Assembly (NCBI GenBank): GCA_006226375.1 | Contig: SBHC01000017.1 | Location: 1 to 64,000 of the forward strand | Source: Deltaproteobacteria bacterium | GTDB lineage: Bacteria > Myxococcota_C > UBA6777 | Direction: 5' to 3' | DNA: 64,000 bases | Part shown: positions 31,743 through 41,228 of the stretch, piece by piece | Layout: each line of letters begins with the position of its first letter | How positions within the stretch are numbered: the first letter of the stretch is position 1 | Notes under the pieces: model-generated | Seen by the model: only the letters and a program-made list of their open reading frames with translations | The model's database searches: none | What the model was told of the DNA's origin: nothing | Position numbers and translations under genes: made by a program

Positions 31743-34223
31743 TTACTCCAGTGGGTTTTGTCTACGAATGGGTGTCACAATGGGCTTGCCGTTGCCGATG
31801 TAGCCCTGGATCTCAAACGTGGAGAGTCGGGTGTCGCAATCCAGATCTCCCTGCGCTCGGATCGTGAAGCTGGCCGATTCACCTTGGCCCGCGGAGCGGT
31901 AGCAGTATCGGTAGTAATGGCTGTTGGGGATGGAGAAGCGAAGCTGCTTCCAACAGGCATGCTGCCAGTTTTTGGGGTTGGCTTTGTACTTGGCTTGGCC
32001 TTTGTGACAAGGCTTGGTCTTTGGGCTACAAATCCATCCCATATTGGCGCAGGGGAACGCAGAGGGAAGGGTTTTGCCCGACTTGTCTTTGCGTAGTTGG
32101 CTGTGGTAGGCGAGCGCGCTGCTTCGAAGCTGGTACAGATACAGCGAAGCTTCCGATGCTTTGCTGCGGCGGATGTATCTCATGAACGCTGGGATCGCGA
32201 CGGCTGCGAGAACACCCACCAGCGGTGTGCTGGAGAGCATGCTGCTTGTCATGCTGAGGCTGATACCCACAAGCATCTCAATGGGGCGACCACCCGTGTT
32301 GTCCTTGGGGACTTTGGCGAACTTGGCTTTTTGGAACCGCTCCAGCGACTTGGCGATGGTCTTGGCTTCTTCTGGGCTTACCACCGACTTGCGGCTTAAC
32401 TCCAGTCCCATGAAGCTCTCTTGGATGCCATTTTGAAAGCTGTTGTAACTCGCCATCACGCGGGTTCGATCCAGGAACGGCTTCACCCACTTGCTTGTTC
32501 TTTTGGGGCCTAACCATGTCACGAGTTGGCGCCATGCGTAGGGCAAGACCACAAACGTGTGACGTTGGTTCTTCAAGTAGTTTTGGTAGATCTCTGAGGT
32601 CTCTGGGATGACGCTGCTGAGGGCAGGTGCTTTCTTGTTCCAAACCTTATCAAAGGCTTCGTGGGTGGTGGCGTCTCCAAAGAACCAAATGCTGGAGCCA
32701 TGGGCCACGAGTCGGAACGTATCGCCCTGCGGCATCGACGTGATGTTCAAGACTGTATCCTTACCGTGGGGTTTGATCTCAACCTTGGTCTTGTCATCCT
32801 TGGGAAGAAGCTTCTTGGCGTGATTCGCCAAGGTGCGGAGAAACGTGTGAGTCTCCTTGGGTTGGTGGAACCCAATCATGGCGTAGGCACCCTTGAGTCC
32901 ATTTTGGGTACGGATTCGTCGCGTGAGGTAGGCAATGCGCTCAGGCATGTCGGAGGTCCACAGGTAGCCCGAGGCGAACTGTCCTGTGAGCGAGTGGTAC
33001 AACTTTAAGATGTCGATGCCGCGCTTTTTCATCTCCTCCCGAGACTTTTGCCAACCTTTCTCAATGTCGACAATTCTCGATGGACTGAGCAGTTTGTTGC
33101 CCTTGATCCAGTTGTAAAAGTTCAGCACGGCCTGGGTGTTGATATGGAATCCGCCGAACCATGCGGTGTTGGCCGGGCTGTTCTTGCGCATGGAGAGTGA
33201 GGCGATGCTCGGCTGGAAAATCGACAAAAAGACATTGGCATCTTGCGACCACTGCGTTTGCATCTGAACAGCGATGCCGTTGGCGAGAGACAACGCGATG
33301 TTTCCCGTCTTAAACAAACGATACAACATGGTGGGAACAAAGGGTTCAACAGGTGACTTCTCTGGCGTAACCCCGGCCAAAACAAGGTCCAACTCGCCGC
33401 GCTTCATTTGTCGTTGCACGCGGGGGTTCATGGCTTTGTTCATGGCGGCTTGCAATGGGTTGGCCTGGGTCGTTGCGAGCTTCTGCAAGAACTCAAGCTG
33501 CTGGGCAGGGGAGGGCACTCCTCGGGGGATCTGTCGCGATACAGTTAAGAGGTACTGATTCTTCAGCAACACGCCCAAGAGTCGGGGAGGAGGGAGCGTG
33601 CGTCCACGCCGCTTCATCATCTTGCGAACCGCCGGATCCACATTGGCACCTACATAGAGCGCCTGGACGCCGCTGCTGAGCTTCTTTACCGTCATCTTCA
33701 TGCGGACTCGGGCGATCAAAGGCTGAATCTTGTCGAGTTCTATCTTGAGCGCTCCGGTCACCCAGACTTTCTTCTTGTACTGGTTGAACATTGCGCCCAC
33801 CGGAACGTTAACATCCAGGCCCGCCGCTGTGAGAATCTCAGGGACTTTGGTGAAAATGTCATCTTTGGGCTTCAGTTGGAAACCGGGGAGAAACATCGGT
33901 AGCAACATGCCCATTTGCTTGGCGCGCTGCAGCATGCGAGGAGGGATGGGAAGCACATCTTTCCACGACAGCAAACGTCGCAAGGTTGTGGCGGGTTGTG
34001 GCAACACGCCCATGCCCAGGAATCGAATTTCAGGAGCTTTCACTGCAGCTTTCGAGGCTGGACGGCTTGCTGGCTTAGCTGCCGGTCGGCTGGAGGGCTG
34101 CGCTTTGTTGGCCTTGGGCACAGACATTTTGTTTTGGCCAAACGCTGTTGAGAGCGGGAGCGCAACAAAGACAAAAGCAAGGATTGGAACAAGAGAGCGT
34201 GACAAGAACGCGAGCGGTTTCAT
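31743..34223 (-). CDS. Large exported protein with C-terminal pilin-like segment
   Basis: 826 residues from the ATG at 34223, which follows AGAGGAA at 6 nt; the open frame begins further upstream. It has a signal peptide (MKPLAFLSRSLVPILAFVFV, cleavage near AFG-QN). A Ser/Pro/Ala/Lys linker follows, then about 550 residues of an unrecognised, possibly DUF3352-like, periplasmic region rich in Leu and Lys. Near 630-670 lies a hydrophobic segment ending LVGVLAAVAIPAFMRYIRRSK, which closely resembles the N-terminal helix of type IV pilins and pseudopilins. About 150 residues with six or seven cysteines follow, like a pilin head. There is no prepilin peptidase site. It may be a membrane-tethered pilin mimic. 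Confidence 0.7.
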   Translation of the reverse strand: MKPLAFLSRSLVPILAFVFVALPLSTAFGQNKMSVPKANKAQPSSRPAAKPASRPASKAAVKAPEIRFLGMGVLPQPATTLRRLLSWKDVLPIPPRMLQRAKQMGMLLPMFLPGFQLKPKDDIFTKVPEILTAAGLDVNVPVGAMFNQYKKKVWVTGALKIELDKIQPLIARVRMKMTVKKLSSGVQALYVGANVDPAVRKMMKRRGRTLPPPRLLGVLLKNQYLLTVSRQIPRGVPSPAQQLEFLQKLATTQANPLQAAMNKAMNPRVQRQMKRGELDLVLAGVTPEKSPVEPFVPTMLYRLFKTGNIALSLANGIAVQMQTQWSQDANVFLSIFQPSIASLSMRKNSPANTAWFGGFHINTQAVLNFYNWIKGNKLLSPSRIVDIEKGWQKSREEMKKRGIDILKLYHSLTGQFASGYLWTSDMPERIAYLTRRIRTQNGLKGAYAMIGFHQPKETHTFLRTLANHAKKLLPKDDKTKVEIKPHGKDTVLNITSMPQGDTFRLVAHGSSIWFFGDATTHEAFDKVWNKKAPALSSVIPETSEIYQNYLKNQRHTFVVLPYAWRQLVTWLGPKRTSKWVKPFLDRTRVMASYNSFQNGIQESFMGLELSRKSVVSPEEAKTIAKSLERFQKAKFAKVPKDNTGGRPIEMLVGISLSMTSSMLSSTPLVGVLAAVAIPAFMRYIRRSKASEASLYLYQLRSSALAYHSQLRKDKSGKTLPSAFPCANMGWICSPKTKPCHKGQAKYKANPKNWQHACWKQLRFSIPNSHYYRYCYRSAGQGESASFTIRAQGDLDCDTRLSTFEIQGYIGNGKPIVTPIRRQNPLE

Positions 34224-34444
34224 GGGCATTCCTCTTGGCTTGGAGTGAGACTGCAAACAGAAGCTTTGCGTCGCACTATACCGCTTCTCTTGAACCGAGA
34301 CCAGACCTTTTGAAGGTCTCGAAACACGCTGGGTCTTGTCGTGACTGCCAACTTGTGGCATTTGGAGCGCAACGCATTTCGATGTTGCGATAGGTTCGTA
34401 GCAAGCGATGGTTTGGATGATGCAATCAAGAAGGAGAACGGATC

Positions 34445-35578
34445 ATGAAGCTGGCAGTCTTGGGTGCAGGAAGTGTGGGTCGCCTCATCGCACGTGACTT
34501 GGTGGAACGATTCAACGCAACGGTCGTGTTGCTGGACGGAGACCGCGACGCTCTTGCGCAGTCGGAACGGTTCGGCGCTGAAACGCATACCGTTGACGTT
34601 ACCGGCGACAGCGACTGGCTCTCCCTCTTGGAAGAGGCTACCTGTGTTGTCTCAACGCTGCCCAGCGAGTTTGGTTTTGCCACCCTTCAGCGATTGATTG
34701 AAGCGGGAAAAAACGTGGTAGACCTCTCCTTTATGCCCGAAAACTATCTGGAACTTCATGAGCTTGCCCAAGAGAAAGGCGTCTCTGTCGTGGCAGACAT
34801 GGGTGTGGCTCCAGGAATCAGTCATGTCCTCGCGACTCATCTGGCAGGACAACTGAGCGACGTTCATGCTGTGAATGTCTACGCAGGAGCGTTGCCTCTC
34901 GAACGTGACATGCCTTGGCAGTACAAATCACCTTTTGCTCCGCATGATGCGATTGAGAACTACACACGTCCTGCGCGTTATCGTGCGGGCGGTCAACTCT
35001 TTGAAGTTCCCGCGCTGTCACAGCGTGAGCTGCTCCACGCCAGCGGTATTGGCTCTTTGGAAGGTGCATTAACGGATGGCCTTCGGTCGTTGTTGTCTGT
35101 GGACTCGATTCCCACCATGGCGTTCAAAACCCTGCGCTTCCCCGGCTCCTTTGACCTGTTGGTTGCTTTGCGTGATGCTGGATTCTTTAGCAGCCGTCCT
35201 CTTCACCTGGGTGACGCTGTTGTTGAACCTCTGGATGTGACCGCCACTCTTCTTACGGAGGCGTGGTCCTTGTTGCCTGACGACGAAGAGTTCACGTTCT
35301 TGCGTGTGGATGTTCACGGCCTGAAAGGGGACAAGCCGCATGCTCTCTCAGCCCAACTCTGTGACTTCACTGACACCGAACGAGAAGAAAGCTCTATCGC
35401 TCGCACCACTGGCATTCCCGCTGCGATTGTTGCTGCGATGATGGTTCAGGGTGAGTGGAGCCAGCCAGGTGTTGTTGGACCCGAAGCGTTAGGACAAGAC
35501 GCAGATGTCGCCGAAGCGTTCTTCCAAGCGCTCGACGAACGAGATGTCTTTGTGACTTTCGATGAGATGGGTGCGTAG
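34445..35578 (+). CDS. Saccharopine dehydrogenase family protein
   Basis: 377 residues; AAGGAG lies 8 nt before the ATG. The N-terminus has a Rossmann fold (VLGAGSVGRLIARDL at residues 4-18), then VLLDGDRD and VVSTLPSEFG. The fold of the saccharopine dehydrogenase C-terminal domain follows, with VVDLSFMPEN near 93, VADMGVAPGISHVLA near 116-130 and YAGALP near 146. This matches the LYS9-like enzymes that cleave or form saccharopine, as well as related homospermidine and carboxynorspermidine enzymes. The specific substrate cannot be set from sequence alone. It lies 13 nt from the convergent stop of gspN. Confidence 0.85.
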   Translation: MKLAVLGAGSVGRLIARDLVERFNATVVLLDGDRDALAQSERFGAETHTVDVTGDSDWLSLLEEATCVVSTLPSEFGFATLQRLIEAGKNVVDLSFMPENYLELHELAQEKGVSVVADMGVAPGISHVLATHLAGQLSDVHAVNVYAGALPLERDMPWQYKSPFAPHDAIENYTRPARYRAGGQLFEVPALSQRELLHASGIGSLEGALTDGLRSLLSVDSIPTMAFKTLRFPGSFDLLVALRDAGFFSSRPLHLGDAVVEPLDVTATLLTEAWSLLPDDEEFTFLRVDVHGLKGDKPHALSAQLCDFTDTEREESSIARTTGIPAAIVAAMMVQGEWSQPGVVGPEALGQDADVAEAFFQALDERDVFVTFDEMGA

Positions 35579-35591
35579 AGGGAAACGAAGT

Positions 35592-36686
35592 TTAGAAGCG
35601 TCGGAAGGTGGCGCGTCCTCCGCCGAGGGGGATGCGCAGTCGGTAGCGGTAGAAGCCGCCATTGGGTGCCGGACCCAGAAGGCCCAGGCCGGTTTTGAGT
35701 ACGGAGGTGGGGTCAAGGCCGTCGATGAACGACTTGTTGATCTTGAACTCCAGTTTGCCGCGGAACACGGCGTAGCGCATGTTGCGGCGCAAACGAATGG
35801 AGCCTGTGAGCTTGAGGGCTCCGTCCGCGCCGTTGGATTCACAGCGTGTAACGCGAAGGGTGCCTTTGGCGATCTTAATTCGTAGGACAAGTTTTCCCAG
35901 TCGAAGGAGGGGGACTGGTAAGTCACCCATCTGCGCTGTGGGAAATTCTCCGGGCCCGAGAGAGAGGCTACGAATGTCTACTTTGATTGTGCCTGTGGCT
36001 TTCGTCATATCTACGCCACGTGCAGGCGCTCTTCGACGTCTGGTGCGACGACGTCGGCGTCGTCGGTTGTTGTTCTTTTTGGTGGTCTTCTTGGGCGCTG
36101 CAGCCTTGGCTCCAGGCATCGGAACCTTGAGCCGGACTTTCGCCTTCAGTCGTCCATAAACCGGGGCAAACAGGGTCGCAAGTAGCGAGTCATTCTTGGG
36201 TTTGGCGGCCTTGGCTTTGCCCTTCTTGGTGGTGACGCGTCGCCGAACCCTTCGACGTTTCTCACGGAGCGCGTTCAGGCTCAGTCGTTTAATGTCGAGC
36301 TTGACGTTGACTTTGCCTCCGCTTTGGTTGACAGAGCCCTCTATTGTTCCTTTGGCGACTTCTGCGTAAAAGTCCGCGGAGATTCTGCGAAAGAGCAAAC
36401 CGAACAGGGAGGCGTGGGCGCGGACGTACTTGATTTGGACGGCCGCGATGCCTTTTTTCATGGGTTTGCGGATGATGACGTTGTTGGCCTCCACACCAGA
36501 CAACCAATAGGGGTGAAGGTTGGACATCTTCACCCGAACCTTGGCCTGCCGTTGAAAGTTCATACTGAACCGATCAAACAGTTGTTTGTAAGGAAAGGTT
36601 CGGTACATGAAGTAGACAAAGGCAGCCATAAAGAACAGGGTATAGCCCAGCCATTTCCAGATCTTTCGTTTGGTTGTTTCCTGCAT
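35592..36686 (-). CDS. gspN: Type II secretion protein GspN
   Basis: 364 residues and last gene of the gsp operon. A single N-terminal membrane helix (about 9-28) is followed by a beta-rich periplasmic domain, as in GspN (also related to AsmA-like proteins): YWLSGVEANNVIIR near 60-73, GTIEGSVNQSGGKVNVKLDI near 113-132, and repeated VDI..LSLG patterns. Two basic tracts interrupt it: REKRRRVRRRVTTKKGKAKA at 141-160, and 199-223, with about 17 Arg or Lys in 25 residues. GspN function in secretion is poorly defined and the gene is absent from some systems. AGGAT overlaps the start. Confidence 0.85.
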   Translation of the reverse strand: MQETTKRKIWKWLGYTLFFMAAFVYFMYRTFPYKQLFDRFSMNFQRQAKVRVKMSNLHPYWLSGVEANNVIIRKPMKKGIAAVQIKYVRAHASLFGLLFRRISADFYAEVAKGTIEGSVNQSGGKVNVKLDIKRLSLNALREKRRRVRRRVTTKKGKAKAAKPKNDSLLATLFAPVYGRLKAKVRLKVPMPGAKAAAPKKTTKKNNNRRRRRRRTRRRRAPARGVDMTKATGTIKVDIRSLSLGPGEFPTAQMGDLPVPLLRLGKLVLRIKIAKGTLRVTRCESNGADGALKLTGSIRLRRNMRYAVFRGKLEFKINKSFIDGLDPTSVLKTGLGLLGPAPNGGFYRYRLRIPLGGGRATFRRF

Positions 36687-36745
36687 ATCCTAGGGCTTCC
36701 TTATCGGTCATGAGCCGTCTCTTCGATGGAGATGGCCACCGTGTC

Positions 36746-37312
36746 TTACTTTTTCAAGGTGTACGTCGCAACAGTTGCTGAAACGTCGATCTTGTCGGGT
36801 GCTGCAAAGTTGGGTCGCATCCGAAGCTTGCGTACTTTGACAATCTTGCCAGAGTTCTCAAGGGCGTCGAGAAACTTCGCAAGGTTGGCCAGAGGTGCCT
36901 TCTTTAACTCGATGCGTACGGCGCGTTCGGCGACGTCTTTGTTCTTCTTACTGCTGGACTGTGAGCTGATGAAGTTCATCGAGTCGATGTTCAGCGAGAA
37001 GGTCTGGCTTTGCGCGCTGACGAACCGAACCAAGTCCACGCGATTGTTCGCTATCTTTCGCTTGATCTGGCGGACTTTGTTCTGGGCTTGCTCGTACTGT
37101 CCCTGAATTTGGCTGATGGTTTCCAGGCGACGTTCCATCACTTGGTTGCTGCCTTCAATGCTCGTGAGGCTGCTGTTCACCCAGAGAGAGACGATGTAGG
37201 CCAGAAGCAAGATTCCCGCGACAGAGCCCACAAGCACCAGCATGCGCTCTCGTGAGGTTAACTGCTCCAGACGATCCACCGCTGTGTCGATTTGATTTTG
37301 TAAAAAAGCCAT
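36746..37312 (-). CDS. gspM: Type II secretion protein GspM
   Basis: 188 residues. A short cytoplasmic start (MAFLQNQIDTAVDRLEQL) precedes one membrane helix (VLVGSVAGILLLAYIVSLWV near 26-45). A coiled-coil (about 50-95) and a small ferredoxin-like domain (about 105-188) then follow, the expected layout of inner-membrane platform protein GspM, partner of GspL. It lies 21 nt after gspL and 59 nt before gspN. The assignment rests on order and architecture, since GspM sequences are weakly conserved. Confidence 0.85.
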   Translation of the reverse strand: MAFLQNQIDTAVDRLEQLTSRERMLVLVGSVAGILLLAYIVSLWVNSSLTSIEGSNQVMERRLETISQIQGQYEQAQNKVRQIKRKIANNRVDLVRFVSAQSQTFSLNIDSMNFISSQSSSKKNKDVAERAVRIELKKAPLANLAKFLDALENSGKIVKVRKLRMRPNFAAPDKIDVSATVATYTLKK

Positions 37313-37333
37313 AACGAAGGTCCATCTCCAGGT

Positions 37334-38947
37334 CTAGCAAGAAATTCGGGCGCGGATGCGGAACACCACTTTGGCGCCCTGCTTTTGCAATTTGCCTTTG
37401 GTGAGGTTCTGGAAGCATTGGAACGTTTTGAGCTCTTGCTCGATTTGCCCCACAGCGGCGAAGGAGGTGGTCTCTCCTTCGATGTTGAAGCGGTCTTCGG
37501 TGATTCGCCAGGTGGTGATCACGATCTTGTACTTCCGGCGCTTGGCGAGCTTGGCGACCCGATCGTAGACTTCAAAGAAGACATCCCGCGCGGACACCCT
37601 TGGAATCAGAGCCGTTGAGCTTCCTCCTCGGACTTGTTGGATCTTTCCACGCATCAATCGGAGGCATCGTCCAGGTTCTACGTCTCTGTTGAGAATCTCC
37701 TGACAACGAGACTTCACCTCCTTTCGGAGTTCGACGCCTGTTGCCGAGCGGGCGTAAATCTGGGTGATGACAGACACCCAAAACAGAACAAACAACACCG
37801 CCAAACCAAACAAGATAGGGCGGATTCGCTCTTTCAGAAACTGAAGGTCGCCTTTGAAAGAGAACTCACGCTGGCGAAGATTGATGTTGGAGTAAATGGA
37901 CTTCTTGGCGTAACGCATCGCCAGTCCCAGCGCCTTGAAGTATGTGTAGGGCTGGTCGGTCCATTCGAGATCCTCGCCTGTGTTAATGCGCGACAGCTCC
38001 AACCGGGAGGTCTCAATGCGCAGGCGCTGGGTTAGGAATTCGTTGAATCCGTGAATGTAGGCTCCGCCACCGGTGACGTAGAGGTGTTGGGGAGCCTGTG
38101 AAATCCGACGTTCGACGGAGCCCAGGGTACGTCGCCACTCCGAAAGAAAAGGCGAGAGGGAGCGGGTTGTTGCTTCCAGGACGCGTTCGTCGGTTTGCGA
38201 ACCTTGTGGTTTGAGGTCGATGTAGTTGAACAGCCACTCGTGGCACTCTTTCTCATCAAACTGGAATGCTTTGTTGAGGGCTTGCTTGAGGTGGTGGGTG
38301 CCGCGCTTGATGGTTCGAACCAGCTCCACCCGAACGGGGTTTTGGCTGTCTTCTTCATCTTTCTGAAAGACGACGAGGGTCGCGTGGTGGTCACCCAAGT
38401 CCAGGACGGCCCAAACCGGAACATTTGGGGGATCAATCAACTGGTCGTACAGGTGGGTGTAGGGGAGGCCCTCCATCATGACGATCCGGGGGTCAATCTC
38501 CAGGTCCTGGATCTCTTCCAGGAAGTTGCCCACTTCTTGCCGAGGGGCTGTTCCCACGAGGATGCGAGAGGGTCCTTTTCGGTCTTTGGTGATGAACTGG
38601 TAGTCATAGATCAGGTCATCAACATCAAAGGGGGTCAGGTCGTCGAGCTGAAAGGGCAGGGTTTGGTCAATTTTGGTGGTGTCGGAGAACGGCATGTCCA
38701 AGGCACTGCAGGCCTGACGATCGCTGGGCAGCGCAGTCACAACTTGCTCGACTGGTCCTAACGTTTCCATCAGGTTCCGAATGGCGTTGTGCTGAGCGGC
38801 ATGAGCCATCTCTTCGCCGCTCTCTGGCGCGATCATGACGGGCTCGCTGTGGAATCCGACTACATGAGCGGTGCGAAGCGTTGTCTCTATCACGACGCCC
38901 TTCACCGCCGACTGTCCGATGTCCAGTCCCAAGATCCGCTGTGCCAT
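37334..38947 (-). CDS. gspL: Type II secretion protein GspL
   Basis: 537 residues from the ATG at 38947, chosen for AAGGAGA 6 nt upstream. The cytoplasmic part is PilM/actin-like: QRILGLDIGQSAVKGVV at 3-19, AVLDLGDHHATLVVF near 185-199, and VTGGGAYIHGFNEFL near 303-317. A membrane helix (LFGLAVLFVLFWVSVIT) lies near 391-407, and a periplasmic ferredoxin-like domain follows. It bridges the GspE ATPase to GspM. The intergenic gap before it (146 nt) is the longest in the operon and contains two stem-loops. Confidence 0.93.
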   Translation of the reverse strand: MAQRILGLDIGQSAVKGVVIETTLRTAHVVGFHSEPVMIAPESGEEMAHAAQHNAIRNLMETLGPVEQVVTALPSDRQACSALDMPFSDTTKIDQTLPFQLDDLTPFDVDDLIYDYQFITKDRKGPSRILVGTAPRQEVGNFLEEIQDLEIDPRIVMMEGLPYTHLYDQLIDPPNVPVWAVLDLGDHHATLVVFQKDEEDSQNPVRVELVRTIKRGTHHLKQALNKAFQFDEKECHEWLFNYIDLKPQGSQTDERVLEATTRSLSPFLSEWRRTLGSVERRISQAPQHLYVTGGGAYIHGFNEFLTQRLRIETSRLELSRINTGEDLEWTDQPYTYFKALGLAMRYAKKSIYSNINLRQREFSFKGDLQFLKERIRPILFGLAVLFVLFWVSVITQIYARSATGVELRKEVKSRCQEILNRDVEPGRCLRLMRGKIQQVRGGSSTALIPRVSARDVFFEVYDRVAKLAKRRKYKIVITTWRITEDRFNIEGETTSFAAVGQIEQELKTFQCFQNLTKGKLQKQGAKVVFRIRARISC

Positions 38948-38966
38948 TCTATCTCTCCTTACTAGT

Positions 38967-39005
38967 AACCCGCTGTGGGTCGAGCGGGTTTCCTCCATGG
39001 GGAGG
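38967..39005 (-). promoter_or_regulatory. Stem-loops between gspK and gspL
   Basis: AACCCGCT pairs with AGCGGGTT (8 bp, 8-nt loop; 38967-38990), and CCTCC pairs with GGAGG around ATGG (38992-39005). Both lie just before the gspL ribosome site. There is no T run after the stem on the minus strand, so these are more likely mRNA processing or stability elements, or a translation control, than a terminator. Confidence 0.45.
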
Positions 39006-39093
39006 TCTTCTTCTATACCAGGTGTCCGGTGGTTGCAAACAAAAAACGGGGAAACTGAGGGGGTTGTCCTGTGCCTGTCTCATCGTCAACCTC

Positions 39094-40470
39094 TCAGTGC
39101 AATCGCCAAAAGTACACATCGCGCTTTCCACGAGGCTGTACATGGATCACAGCGGTGATGCGACGTTCGATCGTGCCCACCTGACCCGACGTATTAATAC
39201 GGAAGGTGTCGGCGTTGGTGATAATCGTGGAGCCCATCTTTGTGGTGTCCAACTGGAACTTCGGTAGCTCGTTGGCAAACGTCTGATTCTGGGCTCCCTG
39301 TCCTGCACCTCCTCCGGCTCCTGGAAACATGTTGGGATCGAGAAGCACCGGCTGCTTCACCCAGTTCACAAACTCATCGCGTGAGTTAAAGCCGAGATAC
39401 GAACGGTACGACATCATCGCGTCCAAAAACTTCGCATACTGTGGCGTGAAGAAGATGGTGCGTTCTTGAGGCTTGAGCTTGGCGTACGTCATGATAAGCG
39501 CTGACATTGATTCTTTGGCGGCGCTGTTGATATTCACCCGGAACGTCGGGCCGTACACCGTGAAGTACTGGGCGAACGTCTGGTAGAAGAGGTCGTCCAC
39601 GCCGTACACGAGGCGGATCTCGTCGAGGGAGTCAAAGTAGGAGTTCTTCGTTCGATAGCCCCGTTCGGAGTACTTGTACTTGCCATCTTCAGAGCTACCA
39701 CCTTCCCCTGCGACTTGTTGGTTGGAGTCCACCCAATCTTCAAAGGCTGCGATTTGTTCCTGACGGTTGATCGCGTCACCGTTGGCCTGGGTTCGTTCAA
39801 ACAGAGGGTCGTAGCGACGGGGCGCAAACAGATTGGCGAGCATCGCGCGGAGCTTGATGGCGTCCTGGTAGTTGGCGAAGCGGTTCAGGTTAATCTTCGC
39901 GCTCTCGTCTTCCAACGTCGCGCTGCATCCGCCTTTAAAGTCACCAAACGCGTAGAGTTTGCCTTGGTCTCCCTCCGGTGGTTTGCGTTTGGCGCGGCCA
40001 AACGCTCCTCCAAACAACTGCTTCAACATGTTGCAGTTGATGGGGATAATCTTCCAGAGTTGCAGACGATTCATCAACATCTGGACTTCCGGCGGTGCCA
40101 TCTTCAGAAACTTCTTGAACTGCGTCTTCATCCGCAGAAATTGGGAGTTGAACGCGAGCAACAAGTGAGTGAATTGCATACCTGAGCGAGCCAAGTACTC
40201 GGCTTGTAGGGCGTTACGTGAGTTGGCCGCCAGCTGCAGTTGGATCCGTGAGTCATGTTGGAGATCCAAAGTGATGGAGGTGCCCAAGACCAACATGAAG
40301 AGAACCATCAAAAGGGCGATGCCGCGAGAGCGCTTGTCTTGCTCGGAGACTTCACGAGTGGGTCGCGGCGAGCGAGATGAACTCCGGCGTCCTGGAGGAT
40401 ATGGTGCTAACTCTAAACCCAAAAAGGTTGGGCGTTTGCGTCGGGGCTTGCGGGGTTTGGTTTGGGTCAT
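39094..40470 (-). CDS. gspK: Type II secretion pseudopilin GspK
   Basis: 458 residues; TAGGAGG lies 5 nt before the ATG. The hydrophobic helix (IALLMVLFMLVLGTSITL, about 51-68) follows RSRG, the prepilin peptidase site. The leader is 50 residues, very long for GspK, and is basic and proline-rich. The periplasmic part has the two SAM-like helical domains typical of GspK (EYLARSGMQF near 89-98; KINLNRFA near 190; VNINSAAKESM near 312), a cap of the pseudopilus tip with GspI and GspJ. Gene order gspI-J-K supports this. Confidence 0.92.
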   Translation of the reverse strand: MTQTKPRKPRRKRPTFLGLELAPYPPGRRSSSRSPRPTREVSEQDKRSRGIALLMVLFMLVLGTSITLDLQHDSRIQLQLAANSRNALQAEYLARSGMQFTHLLLAFNSQFLRMKTQFKKFLKMAPPEVQMLMNRLQLWKIIPINCNMLKQLFGGAFGRAKRKPPEGDQGKLYAFGDFKGGCSATLEDESAKINLNRFANYQDAIKLRAMLANLFAPRRYDPLFERTQANGDAINRQEQIAAFEDWVDSNQQVAGEGGSSEDGKYKYSERGYRTKNSYFDSLDEIRLVYGVDDLFYQTFAQYFTVYGPTFRVNINSAAKESMSALIMTYAKLKPQERTIFFTPQYAKFLDAMMSYRSYLGFNSRDEFVNWVKQPVLLDPNMFPGAGGGAGQGAQNQTFANELPKFQLDTTKMGSTIITNADTFRINTSGQVGTIERRITAVIHVQPRGKRDVYFWRLH

Positions 40471-40479
40471 CGCAGCCTC

Positions 40480-41214
40480 CTATCGCTGAAGCAGTTCGCG
40501 CATAAAGATGCGAGTGCGTGTGAGAAATGTAATGTTTTGACCGCTCTGGTCCTGCACCACCAGCTTGATCTCCACGAGAGGTGGGAGTCGATTCCCGTAC
40601 TCGATCCGTGTGGTGTCCCAGTCTTTCTGCCAGTCGGTTTTTCGTCGGTCCCAGTACTTGAACTCCAGGCTCACGACGTTGTCGAGCAGCTCATAGGCCA
40701 GACCGCCCTTTTCCGGTTGACCATCAATGATGGTTTTGGACCGACGAAACAGCCGATACACGCCCGACTTCTTGGGGTGTGGCTTGCCGTAGTAGGTGAG
40801 AATGTTTTGGTCGGATTCTCGGGCGTCTCGGACCATCCGGATGTGAGAAAACGACGAGAACGTAAGCCTCGCGATCGGACTTTCATCTTTGGCCTTAAAG
40901 ATGGTCTGAGGGATCTTGCTTTGGTCCGGTCCTGGCAGAGGCTTGGCGATGTAAGCTGTTGACAGTTCGCGGGCCATACGATCGAGGACAACGCGGGAGC
41001 TATGGTACACATCGTTGATGCGTTGCAATGTGTTTCGCGTTCGGTTGGAGCGCCAGACAATGTCAGCGGTTGCCAAGCCAATCATGGACAGCAGGAAGAT
41101 CGCAACAAGGACTTCCATCAACGACATACCTGCTTCGCGACGGCGTTTGCGTTGTTGCAACCTGCACCGGCGTGAGGAGTGTTGTTGGGTGGGGAACGTC
41201 ATGGTGTTTCTCAT
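40480..41214 (-). CDS. gspJ: Type II secretion pseudopilin GspJ
   Basis: 244 residues from the ATG at 41214, which has AAGGGAGG 8 nt upstream. The leader is 29 residues and strongly basic. The cleavage site is EAG/MSLMEVLVAIFLLSMIGLA, with Met at +1. The body (ADIVWRSNRTRNTLQRIN; VVLDRMARELSTAY) is the GspJ beta-rich domain, ending in RTRIFMRELL. It is a minor pseudopilin of the pseudopilus tip complex with GspI and GspK. The stop lies 9 nt before gspK. Confidence 0.92.
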   Translation of the reverse strand: MRNTMTFPTQQHSSRRCRLQQRKRRREAGMSLMEVLVAIFLLSMIGLATADIVWRSNRTRNTLQRINDVYHSSRVVLDRMARELSTAYIAKPLPGPDQSKIPQTIFKAKDESPIARLTFSSFSHIRMVRDARESDQNILTYYGKPHPKKSGVYRLFRRSKTIIDGQPEKGGLAYELLDNVVSLEFKYWDRRKTDWQKDWDTTRIEYGNRLPPLVEIKLVVQDQSGQNITFLTRTRIFMRELLQR

Positions 41215-41228
41215 GGTCGCAGCCTCCC

